Shown: positions 54,756 through 63,411 of the stretch, in pieces
Position numbering within the stretch: position 1 is the first letter of the stretch
How the letters are laid out: each line of letters starts with the position of its first letter
Assembly: GCA_016708315.1 (NCBI GenBank)
Contig: JADJGC010000009.1
Coordinates: forward strand, 41,314 to 105,313
Reading direction: 5' to 3'
Source: a bacterium
GTDB taxonomy: Bacteria > Zixibacteria > MSB-5A5 > CAIYYT01
DNA length: 64,000 nt
The notes under the pieces: generated by a model
What the model was told of the DNA's origin: nothing
Databases searched by the model: none
Seen by the model: the letters and a program-made list of their open reading frames with translations, nothing else
Translations under genes and position numbers: made by a program

Positions 54756-55379
54756 CTATTTCTCGCGCTTGTCGAGGATTTTCTTGGCGTATATGAGACG
54801 CTGAATACTGGTAAGATATGAGACGGCGCCAACGATGATGAGTGAGTACGTAAGAGCATTGTATCCGGGGGCGAAATGTTCGATGATTGTTCCTACGATA
54901 ATGATCAGAAACTTCTCAAGACGTCCGACTGCTCCGACTGCAACGTTTTCGATCTTGCCCTGTGATTCTGCGGTCTCGCGAGTATAACTCGCGGCAATCA
55001 TCCCAAAAAGTGCAAACATTGCCCAAAGCGGGTTTACAACTTTCGAGGCGGCAATACCCATGAGGATGGCGGCTTCGGCGTAGCGATCGGACACGTGATC
55101 AAGGATGCCGCCGAACTTCGTGCCGCAGTTGCCGGCGCGGGCAGTTGCACCATCCAGCATATCCGCCAACATGGCGGCAATCATAACGATGGCGCCCCAG
55201 AGGAGATAGCCCTTCCAGAAGAGCACTGCGGATCCAATTGACACCAGGAAGGCGATGCCAGTGAGGATATTCGGAGTTAAGCCGAGCTTGAGGCAGACTT
55301 TGCCGAAAGGAATTGAAGCGCTTTCGTAGGATACACGGCGTTTTTGCTGCATTTGTTGCGTCACGGTTTTATCAATCAT
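54756..55379 (-). CDS. CDP-alcohol phosphatidyltransferase family protein
   Basis: A 207-residue integral membrane enzyme. The CDP-alcohol motif is complete: DMLDGATARAGN, then GGILDHVSDR, matching D-x2-D-G-x2-A-R-x8-G-x3-D-x3-D. Six helices are visible, beginning near ILTGIAFLVSIGSAVLFWKG. It transfers a phosphatidyl or similar group from a CDP-linked lipid to an alcohol such as glycerol phosphate or inositol phosphate. The start is the ATG at 55379 behind CAGGAGC. Earlier in-frame residues lack a good start site. It is downstream of glnA on the same strand. Confidence 0.88.
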   Translation of the reverse strand: MIDKTVTQQMQQKRRVSYESASIPFGKVCLKLGLTPNILTGIAFLVSIGSAVLFWKGYLLWGAIVMIAAMLADMLDGATARAGNCGTKFGGILDHVSDRYAEAAILMGIAASKVVNPLWAMFALFGMIAASYTRETAESQGKIENVAVGAVGRLEKFLIIIVGTIIEHFAPGYNALTYSLIIVGAVSYLTSIQRLIYAKKILDKREK

Positions 55380-55528
55380 GCTCCTGTGAGCCTCACCCAA
55401 TTGAAGTGTTGTCCAAAAGTAAAAGCGCAGAGACTCGAGAATTGTCTCTGCAGCGTTAAGTCCCGTAATAATAGCCTTGTGGAAATTTAGCGTCAAGGGA
55501 AATGTAGGGCGACAAAGGGGCGCAAGCG

Positions 55529-55551
55529 ACGGGCGCGCGGAACGCGCCCGT
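55529..55551 (-). terminator. Perfect hairpin after glnA
   Basis: A 9-bp stem ACGGGCGCG/CGCGCCCGT with a 5-base loop lies 18 bases past the glnA stop. It lacks a T-run. Confidence 0.5.
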
Positions 55552-55568
55552 GTAATGCAGGGTCTGTT

Positions 55569-56981
55569 TTAGCAGTCGTAGTACAGCTCGAATTCGCCTG
55601 CGGTGGGCTGGCGACCGATATTGCCAAAGTCTTCGTTGCGGACTTTGAGCCAATTTTCGATAAGGTCCTCCGAGAAGACTCCGCCTTCGAGCAGGTAGAT
55701 ATGGTCCGCCGCGAGTGCTTTGGTCGCACGATCAAGCGATGTCGGCAACTGGTGGATTTTGTCCAATTCGATCTTAGACAAATCGTCAAGGTTCTTATCG
55801 AGCGGCAAGCCCGGATCGATCTTGTTCTTGATTCCATCGAGTCCAGCCATCACCATCGCGGCATAGCCGAGATAAGGATTCATGGTTGCATCAGGAGGAC
55901 GGAACTCGAAGCGCATAGTCTTGGGATTGCGCTGGTAACCGGGGATGCGGATGCAAGCGGTGCGATTGCCCAGTGAATAGGTGCCGGCGGTAGGTGCTTC
56001 AAATCCCGGCACGAGCCGTTTGAAGGAATTGGTGGACGGATTGGTGAATGCAAGCAGCGAATCGACATGCTTGAGCACGCCACCGATGTAATAGAGTCCT
56101 TCTTTGGAAAGGACGTTCCGGCCGGTCTTATCGAAGAAGATGGATGTTCCGTTCATCGCAAGGTACTGATGTACGTGCATACCGGAGCCGGGCTCATTGA
56201 AGAGCGGCTTGGGCATAAAGGTGGCGGATTTATTGCTGCGGAAGCAATGGTTCTTGACCATGTATTTTACCAGCATCGACTGGTCGGCCATCTTGAGAAG
56301 CGGTTGGAAAGCAGTTTCGATTTCGTGCTGGCCGCGACCGCCGACTTCGTGGTGATGGTACTTGAGACCGACGCCGACGTTTTTCAGAAGAGTCGAGATT
56401 TCAGAACGGAGATTGAAAGTACGGTCAAGCGGCGGAGCGGCATGATAGCCCTTCTTCCAGCCGATTTTGTAACCAAGATTGTCGGCGGCTTCGTCATCAA
56501 TAGTGTCAGCCTCGGCTGATTTTACCAGATAGTAGGCCATACCGGGTTCCTGCTTGTAGTCAGCCTTGTCGAAAACGTAGTATTCAAACTCAGGTCCGAT
56601 GATGGCCTGTGCGCCTTTGACAATCTTGGTGATGTAACGTTCAGCGGCTGCGGCGACGCGACGGGGACAGCGCGAGTATGGAGTCACTGTGCGATTGGAT
56701 TCCATAATATTGCCGATGAAAGAAACTGTCGGCTGATCGAAGAACGGGTCGATAAATGCTGTGTCGTTATCGGGGAGGAGGATCATATCTCCCCGCTCGA
56801 TTCGAGTGAATCCACGCAGGGATGAGCCATCGATGCCGATGCCGTTTTCGAAAAGTTCTTTATCGAGAGACTCAACCGGCAATGTGATGTGATGCCAACT
56901 ACCCGGCAAGTCGACAAATTTCACGTCGATGAATTCGGCTTTGTTTTCTTTGACGAATTTCTTGATTTCTTCAAGCTTCAT
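55569..56981 (-). CDS. glnA: Glutamine synthetase type I
   Basis: A 470-residue glutamine synthetase, making glutamine from glutamate, ammonia and ATP. Features are the start KLEEIKKFVKENKAEFIDVK, GIDGSSLRGF, metal-site EFEYYVFD, HHEVGGRGQHEIE and GSGMHVHQYL, the last holding the flap region. The end FELYYDC is typical of GS-I. In the segment DKNLDDLSKIE the residue that is the adenylylated Tyr in many GS-I enzymes (KNLYDL) is Asp, so adenylyl control of that site is not expected. The ATG at 56981 follows CAGGAGATATCTAA. A palindromic operator-like site lies 40 bases upstream. Confidence 0.96.
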   Translation of the reverse strand: MKLEEIKKFVKENKAEFIDVKFVDLPGSWHHITLPVESLDKELFENGIGIDGSSLRGFTRIERGDMILLPDNDTAFIDPFFDQPTVSFIGNIMESNRTVTPYSRCPRRVAAAAERYITKIVKGAQAIIGPEFEYYVFDKADYKQEPGMAYYLVKSAEADTIDDEAADNLGYKIGWKKGYHAAPPLDRTFNLRSEISTLLKNVGVGLKYHHHEVGGRGQHEIETAFQPLLKMADQSMLVKYMVKNHCFRSNKSATFMPKPLFNEPGSGMHVHQYLAMNGTSIFFDKTGRNVLSKEGLYYIGGVLKHVDSLLAFTNPSTNSFKRLVPGFEAPTAGTYSLGNRTACIRIPGYQRNPKTMRFEFRPPDATMNPYLGYAAMVMAGLDGIKNKIDPGLPLDKNLDDLSKIELDKIHQLPTSLDRATKALAADHIYLLEGGVFSEDLIENWLKVRNEDFGNIGRQPTAGEFELYYDC

Positions 56982-57021
56982 TTAGATATCTCCTGAATGG
57001 ACTGCCGCTTGTGACAATTTT

Positions 57022-57036
57022 CACATAAGTTATGTG
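57022..57036. promoter_or_regulatory. Palindromic site upstream of glnA
   Basis: CACATAA-G-TTATGTG, a 7-bp inverted repeat with a one-base centre, about 45 bases before glnA and 190 bases before the peptidase gene. It is a plausible operator for a dimeric regulator. The binding protein is unknown. Confidence 0.4.
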
Positions 57037-57141
57037 TTGCGACCAAATTTGGCAAGCGAAATCAGATAACTTAGGTATGCGATGCAAGCGACAAGTTAAG
57101 CGGTACAAGAGCCACGACTTTGCCGGGAACAACCAAACTTG

Positions 57142-57171
57142 TTGACTAATGGGCGATTCATGGCGTATCTT
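57142..57171 (+). promoter_or_regulatory. Putative promoter of the C1B peptidase gene
   Basis: TTGACT at 57142-57147 and TATCTT at 57166-57171 with 18-base spacing, about 40 bases before the ATG at 57209. Confidence 0.45.
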
Positions 57172-57208
57172 GTCAAGTATCAATAGTTTCCGCATTGAGG
57201 AGTTCTAT

Positions 57209-58627
57209 ATGTCGCAAACCCGCATCCTTTTGTTAGTAACAGTTGCAGCCATCATGTTGATTTCCAGCCCGTTACTTCAGGCGCAGTCACCGCAAGGAGG
57301 GTTGACTCCGGGGCTGATTGAGGAACTGCGGGTGAATTTCGAAAATAACGGACGCAATCCGGCTGTGTATAACGCGCTGACAGCTAACGACATAGCAAAC
57401 TTGACGGTCAACCGCGACAAGTTGATTGCTCACAATGCGATTTTCAACAAAGAGATAACCACCGGCGAGATCACGAATCAAGAATCCTCTGGACGGTGCT
57501 GGATGTTTGCGGGATTCAACATGCTCCGGCCAAAGGTGATGGACAAGCTGAAGTTGGACAGTTTCAAGATGTCGACCAACTACCTGTTCTTCTGGGACAA
57601 GCTTGAGAAGTCAAACACATTTCTGGAATCGATGATTGAACTTGCGGCAAAACCGCTTGGTGATCGCGATGTTGATTTATTGTTAGAGGATCCCTGCGGT
57701 GACGGCGGCTGGTGGTCGTATGTCGTGGACCTGATTTCCAAATATGGCGTGGTCCCGGAACAGGTAATGCCGGAGACATTTGCGACGTCGCATACCGGCG
57801 GGTTCAATGGAATTCTCAATCGCAAACTGCGGAAGGATGCCTCCGAGTTGCGGGATCTTCATGCATCCGGTAAAACGGCTAACGAATTGCGTGGAGCAAA
57901 GAACAAGATGTTGCGCGAAGTCTATTCAATACTGGCACTGAACTTTGGCGAGCCGCCAATGAAGTTCACTTGGCGATTTGAGAGCAAGGATTCGACGGTC
58001 GCTCCACCGCAAGAGTTTACGCCGAAGCAGTTTTATGAGGAAATGATCGGGGTTAAGCTGGAAGACCAGATCGTGATCTTTGATCATCCGGGAGTGGAAT
58101 ACTTCAAGTACTTTGAAATGAGCTGGTCGGGAAATCTTGCCGATCGCAATAATCTGCGGTTTATCAATCTGCCGATTGATAGCCTGAAGCGCTATGCGCT
58201 TGAGACAGTACTTGCCAATAATCCGCTGTACTTTGCCTGTGATATCGGCAAGGACAACTATGGTGCAAAGGGTGTACTGCAGAAGGGTATCTACGATTAC
58301 AGCTCGGTGTATGGGTTTGATGTCAGCTTGACGAAGCGGGAGCGAATCATCTATCGCGACAGTTCTCCCAATCACGCGATGGTGTTGACGGGAGTCGATA
58401 CGCTTAATGGGCAAGCAGTCAAATGGAAGGTCGAGAACAGTTGGGGCGACAAAGGCGGCGACAAGGGCTATTGGACAATGTATGACGATTGGTTTGACGA
58501 GTATGTCTATTGCGTCATCATTGACAAGAAGCTGCTGCCAAAGGAAGTTTCTGCGATTCTCGCTACTGAACCGTCAAGACTGCCGGCGTGGGATCCGATG
58601 TGGAGCGTGATGCGCAGCCTGAAATAG
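57209..58627 (+). CDS. C1B family cysteine aminopeptidase (bleomycin hydrolase-like), exported
   Basis: A 472-residue peptidase of the bleomycin hydrolase/PepC family. The active-site Cys is in NQESSGRCWMFAGFN, the His in NHAMVLTGVD and the Asn in WKVENSWGDK. The usual bacterial PepC is cytosolic, but this one starts with a signal peptide (RILLLVTVAAIMLISSPLLQ), so it acts outside the inner membrane. The start is the ATG at 57209 preceded by GAGGAGTTCT. A small hairpin (ATAGTCG/CGACTAT, 58624-58644) lies between the convergent stops of this gene and the S41 peptidase. Confidence 0.92.
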   Translation: MSQTRILLLVTVAAIMLISSPLLQAQSPQGGLTPGLIEELRVNFENNGRNPAVYNALTANDIANLTVNRDKLIAHNAIFNKEITTGEITNQESSGRCWMFAGFNMLRPKVMDKLKLDSFKMSTNYLFFWDKLEKSNTFLESMIELAAKPLGDRDVDLLLEDPCGDGGWWSYVVDLISKYGVVPEQVMPETFATSHTGGFNGILNRKLRKDASELRDLHASGKTANELRGAKNKMLREVYSILALNFGEPPMKFTWRFESKDSTVAPPQEFTPKQFYEEMIGVKLEDQIVIFDHPGVEYFKYFEMSWSGNLADRNNLRFINLPIDSLKRYALETVLANNPLYFACDIGKDNYGAKGVLQKGIYDYSSVYGFDVSLTKRERIIYRDSSPNHAMVLTGVDTLNGQAVKWKVENSWGDKGGDKGYWTMYDDWFDEYVYCVIIDKKLLPKEVSAILATEPSRLPAWDPMWSVMRSLK

Positions 58628-58640
58628 TCGGGATCAGCGA

Positions 58641-60071
58641 CTATCTGTTCAAATACTCCAGCGCAAAGGTGATCAGGTCACGGCCTTTTTTATCGCTTGA
58701 GATATCCGGCGGAATTCCCTTGTTGTTGTAGCCGTCTTTCAAGATGTGGTCGTTGAGGGTGAACGTTGGATATCCGAAGTAGATGCCGTCATGTTCGCAG
58801 CCGATCCTAACCATATTGATATTATTGTAGTCCACCACTCCGCCGGTGTTCGTCCCAATCGTCACGACCTTATCGCTGGAACTCTTGGAGTGCAATATGA
58901 AAGTCTCTGCGGCGCTGATGTTGGTCCGATCTGTGAGGATTACAACTTTGCTCAGGCTCGACGGATACAGCGTTAACTTCGAATCGGAAAAGCGCGGCCC
59001 TTTCAGAATTTTCCCCATGTTCTGTTTCATATCATCGACAACCGGTTGATAAGGATCGCTTGTACCGCCTCTTGAGAACTGCGCGAAATATGCCAGATTG
59101 TCCTCGGAAGCCAGAGCCAATCCAATCTCGCTCGTCAATGGCTTTTCGGCGTAAAGAGACATCAGGTTGAAGTAGATGCCATTGCCGCCACTGTTTCCGC
59201 GAATGTCGATGATCAGATTCCTACAAGTCGTCAATGCGACTTGATTGCCAAACAGCACGCTATCAAAACTCGGTTTTTCCAGCAGAAACGTCGGTATCGT
59301 CAGAAGTACAGTGCTGTCTTCAAGATGTTCAATCGTTGGCAAGGTTGGATTGTAGAGAGCCGCCGAGTCGAGAGATATTCGGTCAGAGTAACTCACGCGA
59401 CCCCAGAATAGTCCTCCCCAGATTCCCAGCAGTGTGTTGTCTTTGGCAAGGTCAAGTTTCACGTACCGCGGCGAGTATGCGTTCGAGTAATACACGCCTT
59501 CGTATACGCCATCCTTGTAATTCACACCAAGCTTCAACTCGCCGATCTTGTCAGGCTGAGAAGAAGACAGTATGACCGCCACGAATTCATAGGGCCAGTC
59601 TTTGTTGTTATTATGAACTACTGCGAATCGTGTCGTACCATCAGTCCAGACACCTTCAAGAGCGCTCAATGACTCGCGTTTGGCGGCAAGATGATCTTTC
59701 AATGAATCCACAGCATAAAGGCGTTGCCGCAAAGAGGATTTGAACTTCCCGTTTTCCTCTTCGCTGTACTTCGGATATTGCGACGCGAATAGATGGCCGT
59801 CATTGAAGAATGACAGGAATCGTTGCATGGCGCTGACACAATTCAAGGCGTCGATGCCATTAACCGTCGGGCGAAAATCTTTGATGCGGTCTTGATAGTC
59901 GCTCTCGATTTGATCCTTCCTCAACGCATAGCCGATGTAGTTTGCTTCGAGCTTACGGGTTAGTTCATCAAATGACGCCTGGCAGTCACATTGTGTAGAG
60001 TCTTGTGCAGAGAGTATCGGAGCAAAAACGCTTGTGCAAATTAGGCAGAGAAACAAGGTCTTCAATTTCAT
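58641..60071 (-). CDS. S41 family (C-terminal processing-type) peptidase, exported
   Basis: A 476-residue peptidase with signal peptide KLKTLFLCLICTSVFAPILS. The catalytic core is in the second half: LIIDIRGNSGGNG, VVILTDRTNISAAETFILHS with the nucleophile Ser, and TIGTNTGGVVDYNN with the base-stabilising residues. The N-terminal 250 residues look like a helical and tricorn-type domain, without an obvious PDZ. Members cut the C-termini of periplasmic proteins. The start is the ATG at 60071, behind AAGGA, eight codons inside the longest frame. Its tail faces the C1B peptidase gene. Confidence 0.88.
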   Translation of the reverse strand: MKLKTLFLCLICTSVFAPILSAQDSTQCDCQASFDELTRKLEANYIGYALRKDQIESDYQDRIKDFRPTVNGIDALNCVSAMQRFLSFFNDGHLFASQYPKYSEEENGKFKSSLRQRLYAVDSLKDHLAAKRESLSALEGVWTDGTTRFAVVHNNNKDWPYEFVAVILSSSQPDKIGELKLGVNYKDGVYEGVYYSNAYSPRYVKLDLAKDNTLLGIWGGLFWGRVSYSDRISLDSAALYNPTLPTIEHLEDSTVLLTIPTFLLEKPSFDSVLFGNQVALTTCRNLIIDIRGNSGGNGIYFNLMSLYAEKPLTSEIGLALASEDNLAYFAQFSRGGTSDPYQPVVDDMKQNMGKILKGPRFSDSKLTLYPSSLSKVVILTDRTNISAAETFILHSKSSSDKVVTIGTNTGGVVDYNNINMVRIGCEHDGIYFGYPTFTLNDHILKDGYNNKGIPPDISSDKKGRDLITFALEYLNR

Positions 60072-60167
60072 TGGCATTCCTTTTTCCAGTTTCAAAAAGA
60101 TACGGGGAGTCGATGCGAAAGTTGCAACGCGATAAGATCACGAAGGAAAGCGCCTGAAGATTTCGGA

Positions 60168-60659
60168 TTAAGTGAGTTCTGCTATGTTCTCGGCTCCGAT
60201 TGTGGCGTTGCTCCCTGTGACAATGCGGCGGTGGTAATCGATTTGGCCGAGATGGTAACCAAAGTGGGACACCAGGTGAATGAGAAATTGGCCGATTGTG
60301 AGTTGGAGTTCGCCCAGCAAAATGGGGTATGGTTTTTCAAGGTCGAGGTCAGAAATCTCTGAAAGACCGTCTTCGACTGATTGAATAGCGACATCGATGC
60401 GTCGTTCCAATTCAACCAAATCAATGTTCTTGTCTGTGAACTCAGCATCGCGATTGCGGACGTAGCCGTTTTCGCCGATGACAGCGCCGATGAAGTGGCT
60501 GATGTTACCGGTGAGGTGCAATGTCAGCGAGCCGGCGGAATTGCTGATACCGGGAGGCGCCAACCACAGGTCGGATTGGTTGGGATATGCATTGATTTCG
60601 CGGCGCAGTGCATTGAGATCGCGAATCAGAACACGCTGAATGGATGTGATGGCGTTCAT
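60168..60659 (-). CDS. DinB-like four-helix protein (second DinB paralogue)
   Basis: A 163-residue DinB-superfamily protein. It starts AITSIQRVLIRDLNALRREI and has the metal-ligand segments LTLHLTGNISHFIGAVIG and FLIHLVSHFGYHLGQIDYHR. It is only distantly related to the first DinB at 15020, having a different spacing between its ligand helices. The role is unknown for this subgroup. It stands alone upstream of the S41 peptidase gene, same strand, with a 96-base gap. Confidence 0.82.
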   Translation of the reverse strand: MNAITSIQRVLIRDLNALRREINAYPNQSDLWLAPPGISNSAGSLTLHLTGNISHFIGAVIGENGYVRNRDAEFTDKNIDLVELERRIDVAIQSVEDGLSEISDLDLEKPYPILLGELQLTIGQFLIHLVSHFGYHLGQIDYHRRIVTGSNATIGAENIAELT

Positions 60660-60790
60660 AACTATATTACTCCAAAGTTAGCGGCGCTCGCGCTTACGGA
60701 ATAGGACTTTGCTTCCGAATTGCATTGGCGCCTTGGGCATGGGTAATACGTCGCTATCTTGAAAAGCATCCAATGATTCAATGCCGCGAT

Positions 60791-62035
60791 TTAGTTGAAT
60801 TCCGGTTTGGCGATCTTTCCCGCGAAGATCACGGCGTTCGTGTTGTGCTCGTATATGACAATTAGGAAGGGTCGGTCGAATCGGTATGGCGGGGTAAATG
60901 ATGTCAGTTCGATTCCTACCGATGTGACCGCCGCTGCCTCCGTGCCGACCTCGTCGAGTTGGACAAAGGTCTTTTGGATGACTTCGCTGATCGCAAGATT
61001 TCCGTCGCGATTGATTCCTCTGAAGTCGGCGAGGTCTGAAAATGCGATTCCCATTCCCAGCGTTGTGAGCGGGACATTCAATTTTGTCTCAAATTCGAAT
61101 TTGAACTTCGGAATCCAGAGCTCTTCGTTTCGCTGTACGAGTGCTGATTGCCATTCCGACCATTTTGTTTGGTCGAGTCCGGCGATGACTTCATCGATAG
61201 AGGTTGCCGGATCGACTGGAATTGCAGCGAGAAGTCGGTAGTCGCCGTTGCCATACGGCAGTTCGACACCCATCACACCGGCATTCATCATGAAGCGCAG
61301 GCTGTCGGTGTTCATGTACATGAATTTGCAAGAGTGTGTCGTACCGTCCGCACAGTTGAAGTTCATCGGCCTGGTTTTGGATGGATCAAACTGATAGGTC
61401 CATGCGCCTTTGAAGTAGAGTGCATTAATTAGATACATCACCACGTCGCCCGGAATCTCTTCGATGATCGTGTCAATCTTGCCATTGGTCTTGTCATTGA
61501 CCCAGTTGTTGATCGTTGTCACCGCTTGCGGAGAGCCGAAATCCAAAGCGCTGACGACGGCATCGAAGTAGGTGCGATTAACATCGAGAAACTCGGATTC
61601 GACCTGGAACCAGTCGGCGTGCCAGATTGAATTGGCGATTTGGAATTTGACATTAGAATCGAGCCCCGAAAATCGGTCGATCAAACTGCGATACGACTCG
61701 TTGATTTCCTGCGACGATAGATCAACAAATCCGAGAGTCGACATCATGGCAGTCTGGGTTGTATTGCGCGCGCCGTTATAGGTCATGCCCAGCGCCATTG
61801 ATGCACTGAGGGGCGAGATGAAGATGTTTTTGTTGGGCTGGGATGTCTCAGACTCCACAACTTCGCGGAGCAGATTCCAAGTGAACTCATTGCCGGCGGC
61901 CACGAGTTTGGACTCGGCGGCGGTGACTGGACCCGGCACATTGACGGGTGGTTTGTCTACTGATTTTTCTTCGCTGCAACTACCAATAACGAGCGACAAC
62001 ATTATCGCCGCGAAAAAGAACCCAAGCTTTTGCAT
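60791..62035 (-). CDS. Lipoprotein serpin (serine protease inhibitor)
   Basis: A 414-residue serpin. A lipoprotein signal (KLGFFFAAIMLSLVIGSC) is followed by the serpin core: NKNIFISPLSASMALGMTYN, the breach region ANSIWHADWF and the shutter ALYFKGAWTYQFD. The reactive centre loop is EVGTEAAAVTSVGIELTS, whose small hinge residues (GTEAAA) are those of inhibitory members. The P1-P1' pair is probably Thr-Ser by position, so the target would be an elastase- or chymotrypsin-like enzyme, with low certainty. The tail is RPFLIVIYEHNTNAVIFAGK. Bacterial serpins are rare. The two exported peptidases nearby invite comparison. Confidence 0.93.
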   Translation of the reverse strand: MQKLGFFFAAIMLSLVIGSCSEEKSVDKPPVNVPGPVTAAESKLVAAGNEFTWNLLREVVESETSQPNKNIFISPLSASMALGMTYNGARNTTQTAMMSTLGFVDLSSQEINESYRSLIDRFSGLDSNVKFQIANSIWHADWFQVESEFLDVNRTYFDAVVSALDFGSPQAVTTINNWVNDKTNGKIDTIIEEIPGDVVMYLINALYFKGAWTYQFDPSKTRPMNFNCADGTTHSCKFMYMNTDSLRFMMNAGVMGVELPYGNGDYRLLAAIPVDPATSIDEVIAGLDQTKWSEWQSALVQRNEELWIPKFKFEFETKLNVPLTTLGMGIAFSDLADFRGINRDGNLAISEVIQKTFVQLDEVGTEAAAVTSVGIELTSFTPPYRFDRPFLIVIYEHNTNAVIFAGKIAKPEFN

Positions 62036-62191
62036 ACGTGCCTCCTATTGCACTTGAAATGTAATACCTGTCACTTCCATTGCAAGACAATCTTTGGTGT
62101 CGCTATTGAAGACGAATGAGAAATCGGTTTGTGAATCAATATCTGCTGTAGAAGCTGCGAGAGGTAGGGACCTCTCATATTCTGAATAGAT

Positions 62192-62219
62192 GTGCCGCCG
62201 TGGATTAACGCGGCGGCAC
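62192..62219 (-). terminator. Hairpin after the NmrA-like gene
   Basis: A perfect 9-bp stem GTGCCGCCG/CGGCGGCAC with a 10-base loop, about 30 bases past the stop and without a clear T-run. A second 7-bp hairpin (62159-62176) follows. Confidence 0.45.
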
Positions 62220-62250
62220 AGATAGCGCATTGCTTGACAAACTGAACTAA

Positions 62251-63201
62251 TTAGTTGAGCGGGATATTGTTCTTGTTTTGATCGAGCCATTTGTCGAAAG
62301 ACTGCAGCGAAGGATTCAGACTGCGTGAGACATCGAGACTGCGCGCTCCAACAAAGTCGCTTTCGAAATCGCGTTTGAATTGGAACATGTTGCCGAGATC
62401 ATCGGCGCCGGGGAATCCGAATCCGCGATAGACCTCGGGCGCGATAGAATTGTAGATGACTTTGGTGCCCAGCGCTTTGGACATAGCGGCAGCCATTTGC
62501 TCACCGGTGAGATGCTCGCCTGCGATGCCGACGGTTTTGCCAATGAACTCCTGCGGTTTCTTGAAAACGCCGAGTGCACATTTGCCGATGTCCGCGGCGG
62601 CGATGCCGGGAAGTCTCTTGTCGCCCAACGGAAAGGTGATGGCGAGATTTCCGTTCTGGTCTTTCTTAGGACCAAGTCCAAAATAAACGAAGTTATCCCA
62701 GTAGAACGATGTCAAGAGCAGGGTAGTCGGCACACCGGCTTGCTTGAAATGAATGTCGGCCTCTCCCTTGCCGTCGAAGTGCGGGACTTTGTATTTGCCG
62801 TGCAAGGTGGGCATGCGGTCGTCATCAAGCGGCACCCATCTGCGGGTGTCTTCGAGAGTCGACCAGATGACGTGCTTGACACCGGCGGACTTGGCGGCTT
62901 CGGCCATGGTCTTCGCCTGTGCGACTTCCTTCTCGGCGGAGAAATGCTCCCAGAAGTTGGTCAAGCAAAATGCGCCGTACGCGTCTTTGAAGGCGTTCTT
63001 CATGCTGTCGAGGTTGTCGATGTCGGCAGCGACGACTTCGACGCCGAGTTGCGCGAGTTGTTTGGCTTTGTCGGAATTGACATTGCGGGTCAGCGCACGC
63101 ACTGTGAATTCGCTGGAAGCATCTTCAAGGATTGCGCGGACAAGTCCGCCTCCCTGCGCGCCGGTGGCGCCGACGACGGCGATGATTTTCTTGTCTGACA
63201 T
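62251..63201 (-). CDS. NmrA-like NAD(P)-binding protein
   Basis: A 316-residue Rossmann-fold protein. The N-terminal nucleotide motif is IIAVVGATGAQGGGLVRAIL. NmrA features are a VVAADIDNLDSMKNAFKDAY segment, AAKSAGVKHVIWSTLEDT and KGEADIHFKQAGVPTTLLLT. Members either reduce quinones or act as redox-sensing regulators that lack a catalytic Tyr. No YxxxK pair is seen, which favours a sensing or atypical role. The ATG at 63201 is preceded by AGGAGTTTCAA. It is a single gene. Confidence 0.9.
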   Translation of the reverse strand: MSDKKIIAVVGATGAQGGGLVRAILEDASSEFTVRALTRNVNSDKAKQLAQLGVEVVAADIDNLDSMKNAFKDAYGAFCLTNFWEHFSAEKEVAQAKTMAEAAKSAGVKHVIWSTLEDTRRWVPLDDDRMPTLHGKYKVPHFDGKGEADIHFKQAGVPTTLLLTSFYWDNFVYFGLGPKKDQNGNLAITFPLGDKRLPGIAAADIGKCALGVFKKPQEFIGKTVGIAGEHLTGEQMAAAMSKALGTKVIYNSIAPEVYRGFGFPGADDLGNMFQFKRDFESDFVGARSLDVSRSLNPSLQSFDKWLDQNKNNIPLN

Positions 63202-63411
63202 TTGAAACTCCTATGGTCGGATTATCTGAATACGAGAAATCGTTGCTTACAGAATCTTAAACAAGGAGAGAGTCGATGCGGTTCCGCAATTGTAGAGAAT
63301 GTAGGGTGATGATTTGACGATACCGAAATGTCTTGATTCAGAATGCCGTGAACCGGCCTCTCAGTTAATGTACTTAGATGTCGACATTCCTCTATAAGGG
63401 AGGAAAATCAA

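Noticed and set aside
62380..63198. A 272-codon open frame antisense to the NmrA-like gene
   Set aside because: Shadow of a well supported gene. No start signal or family match.
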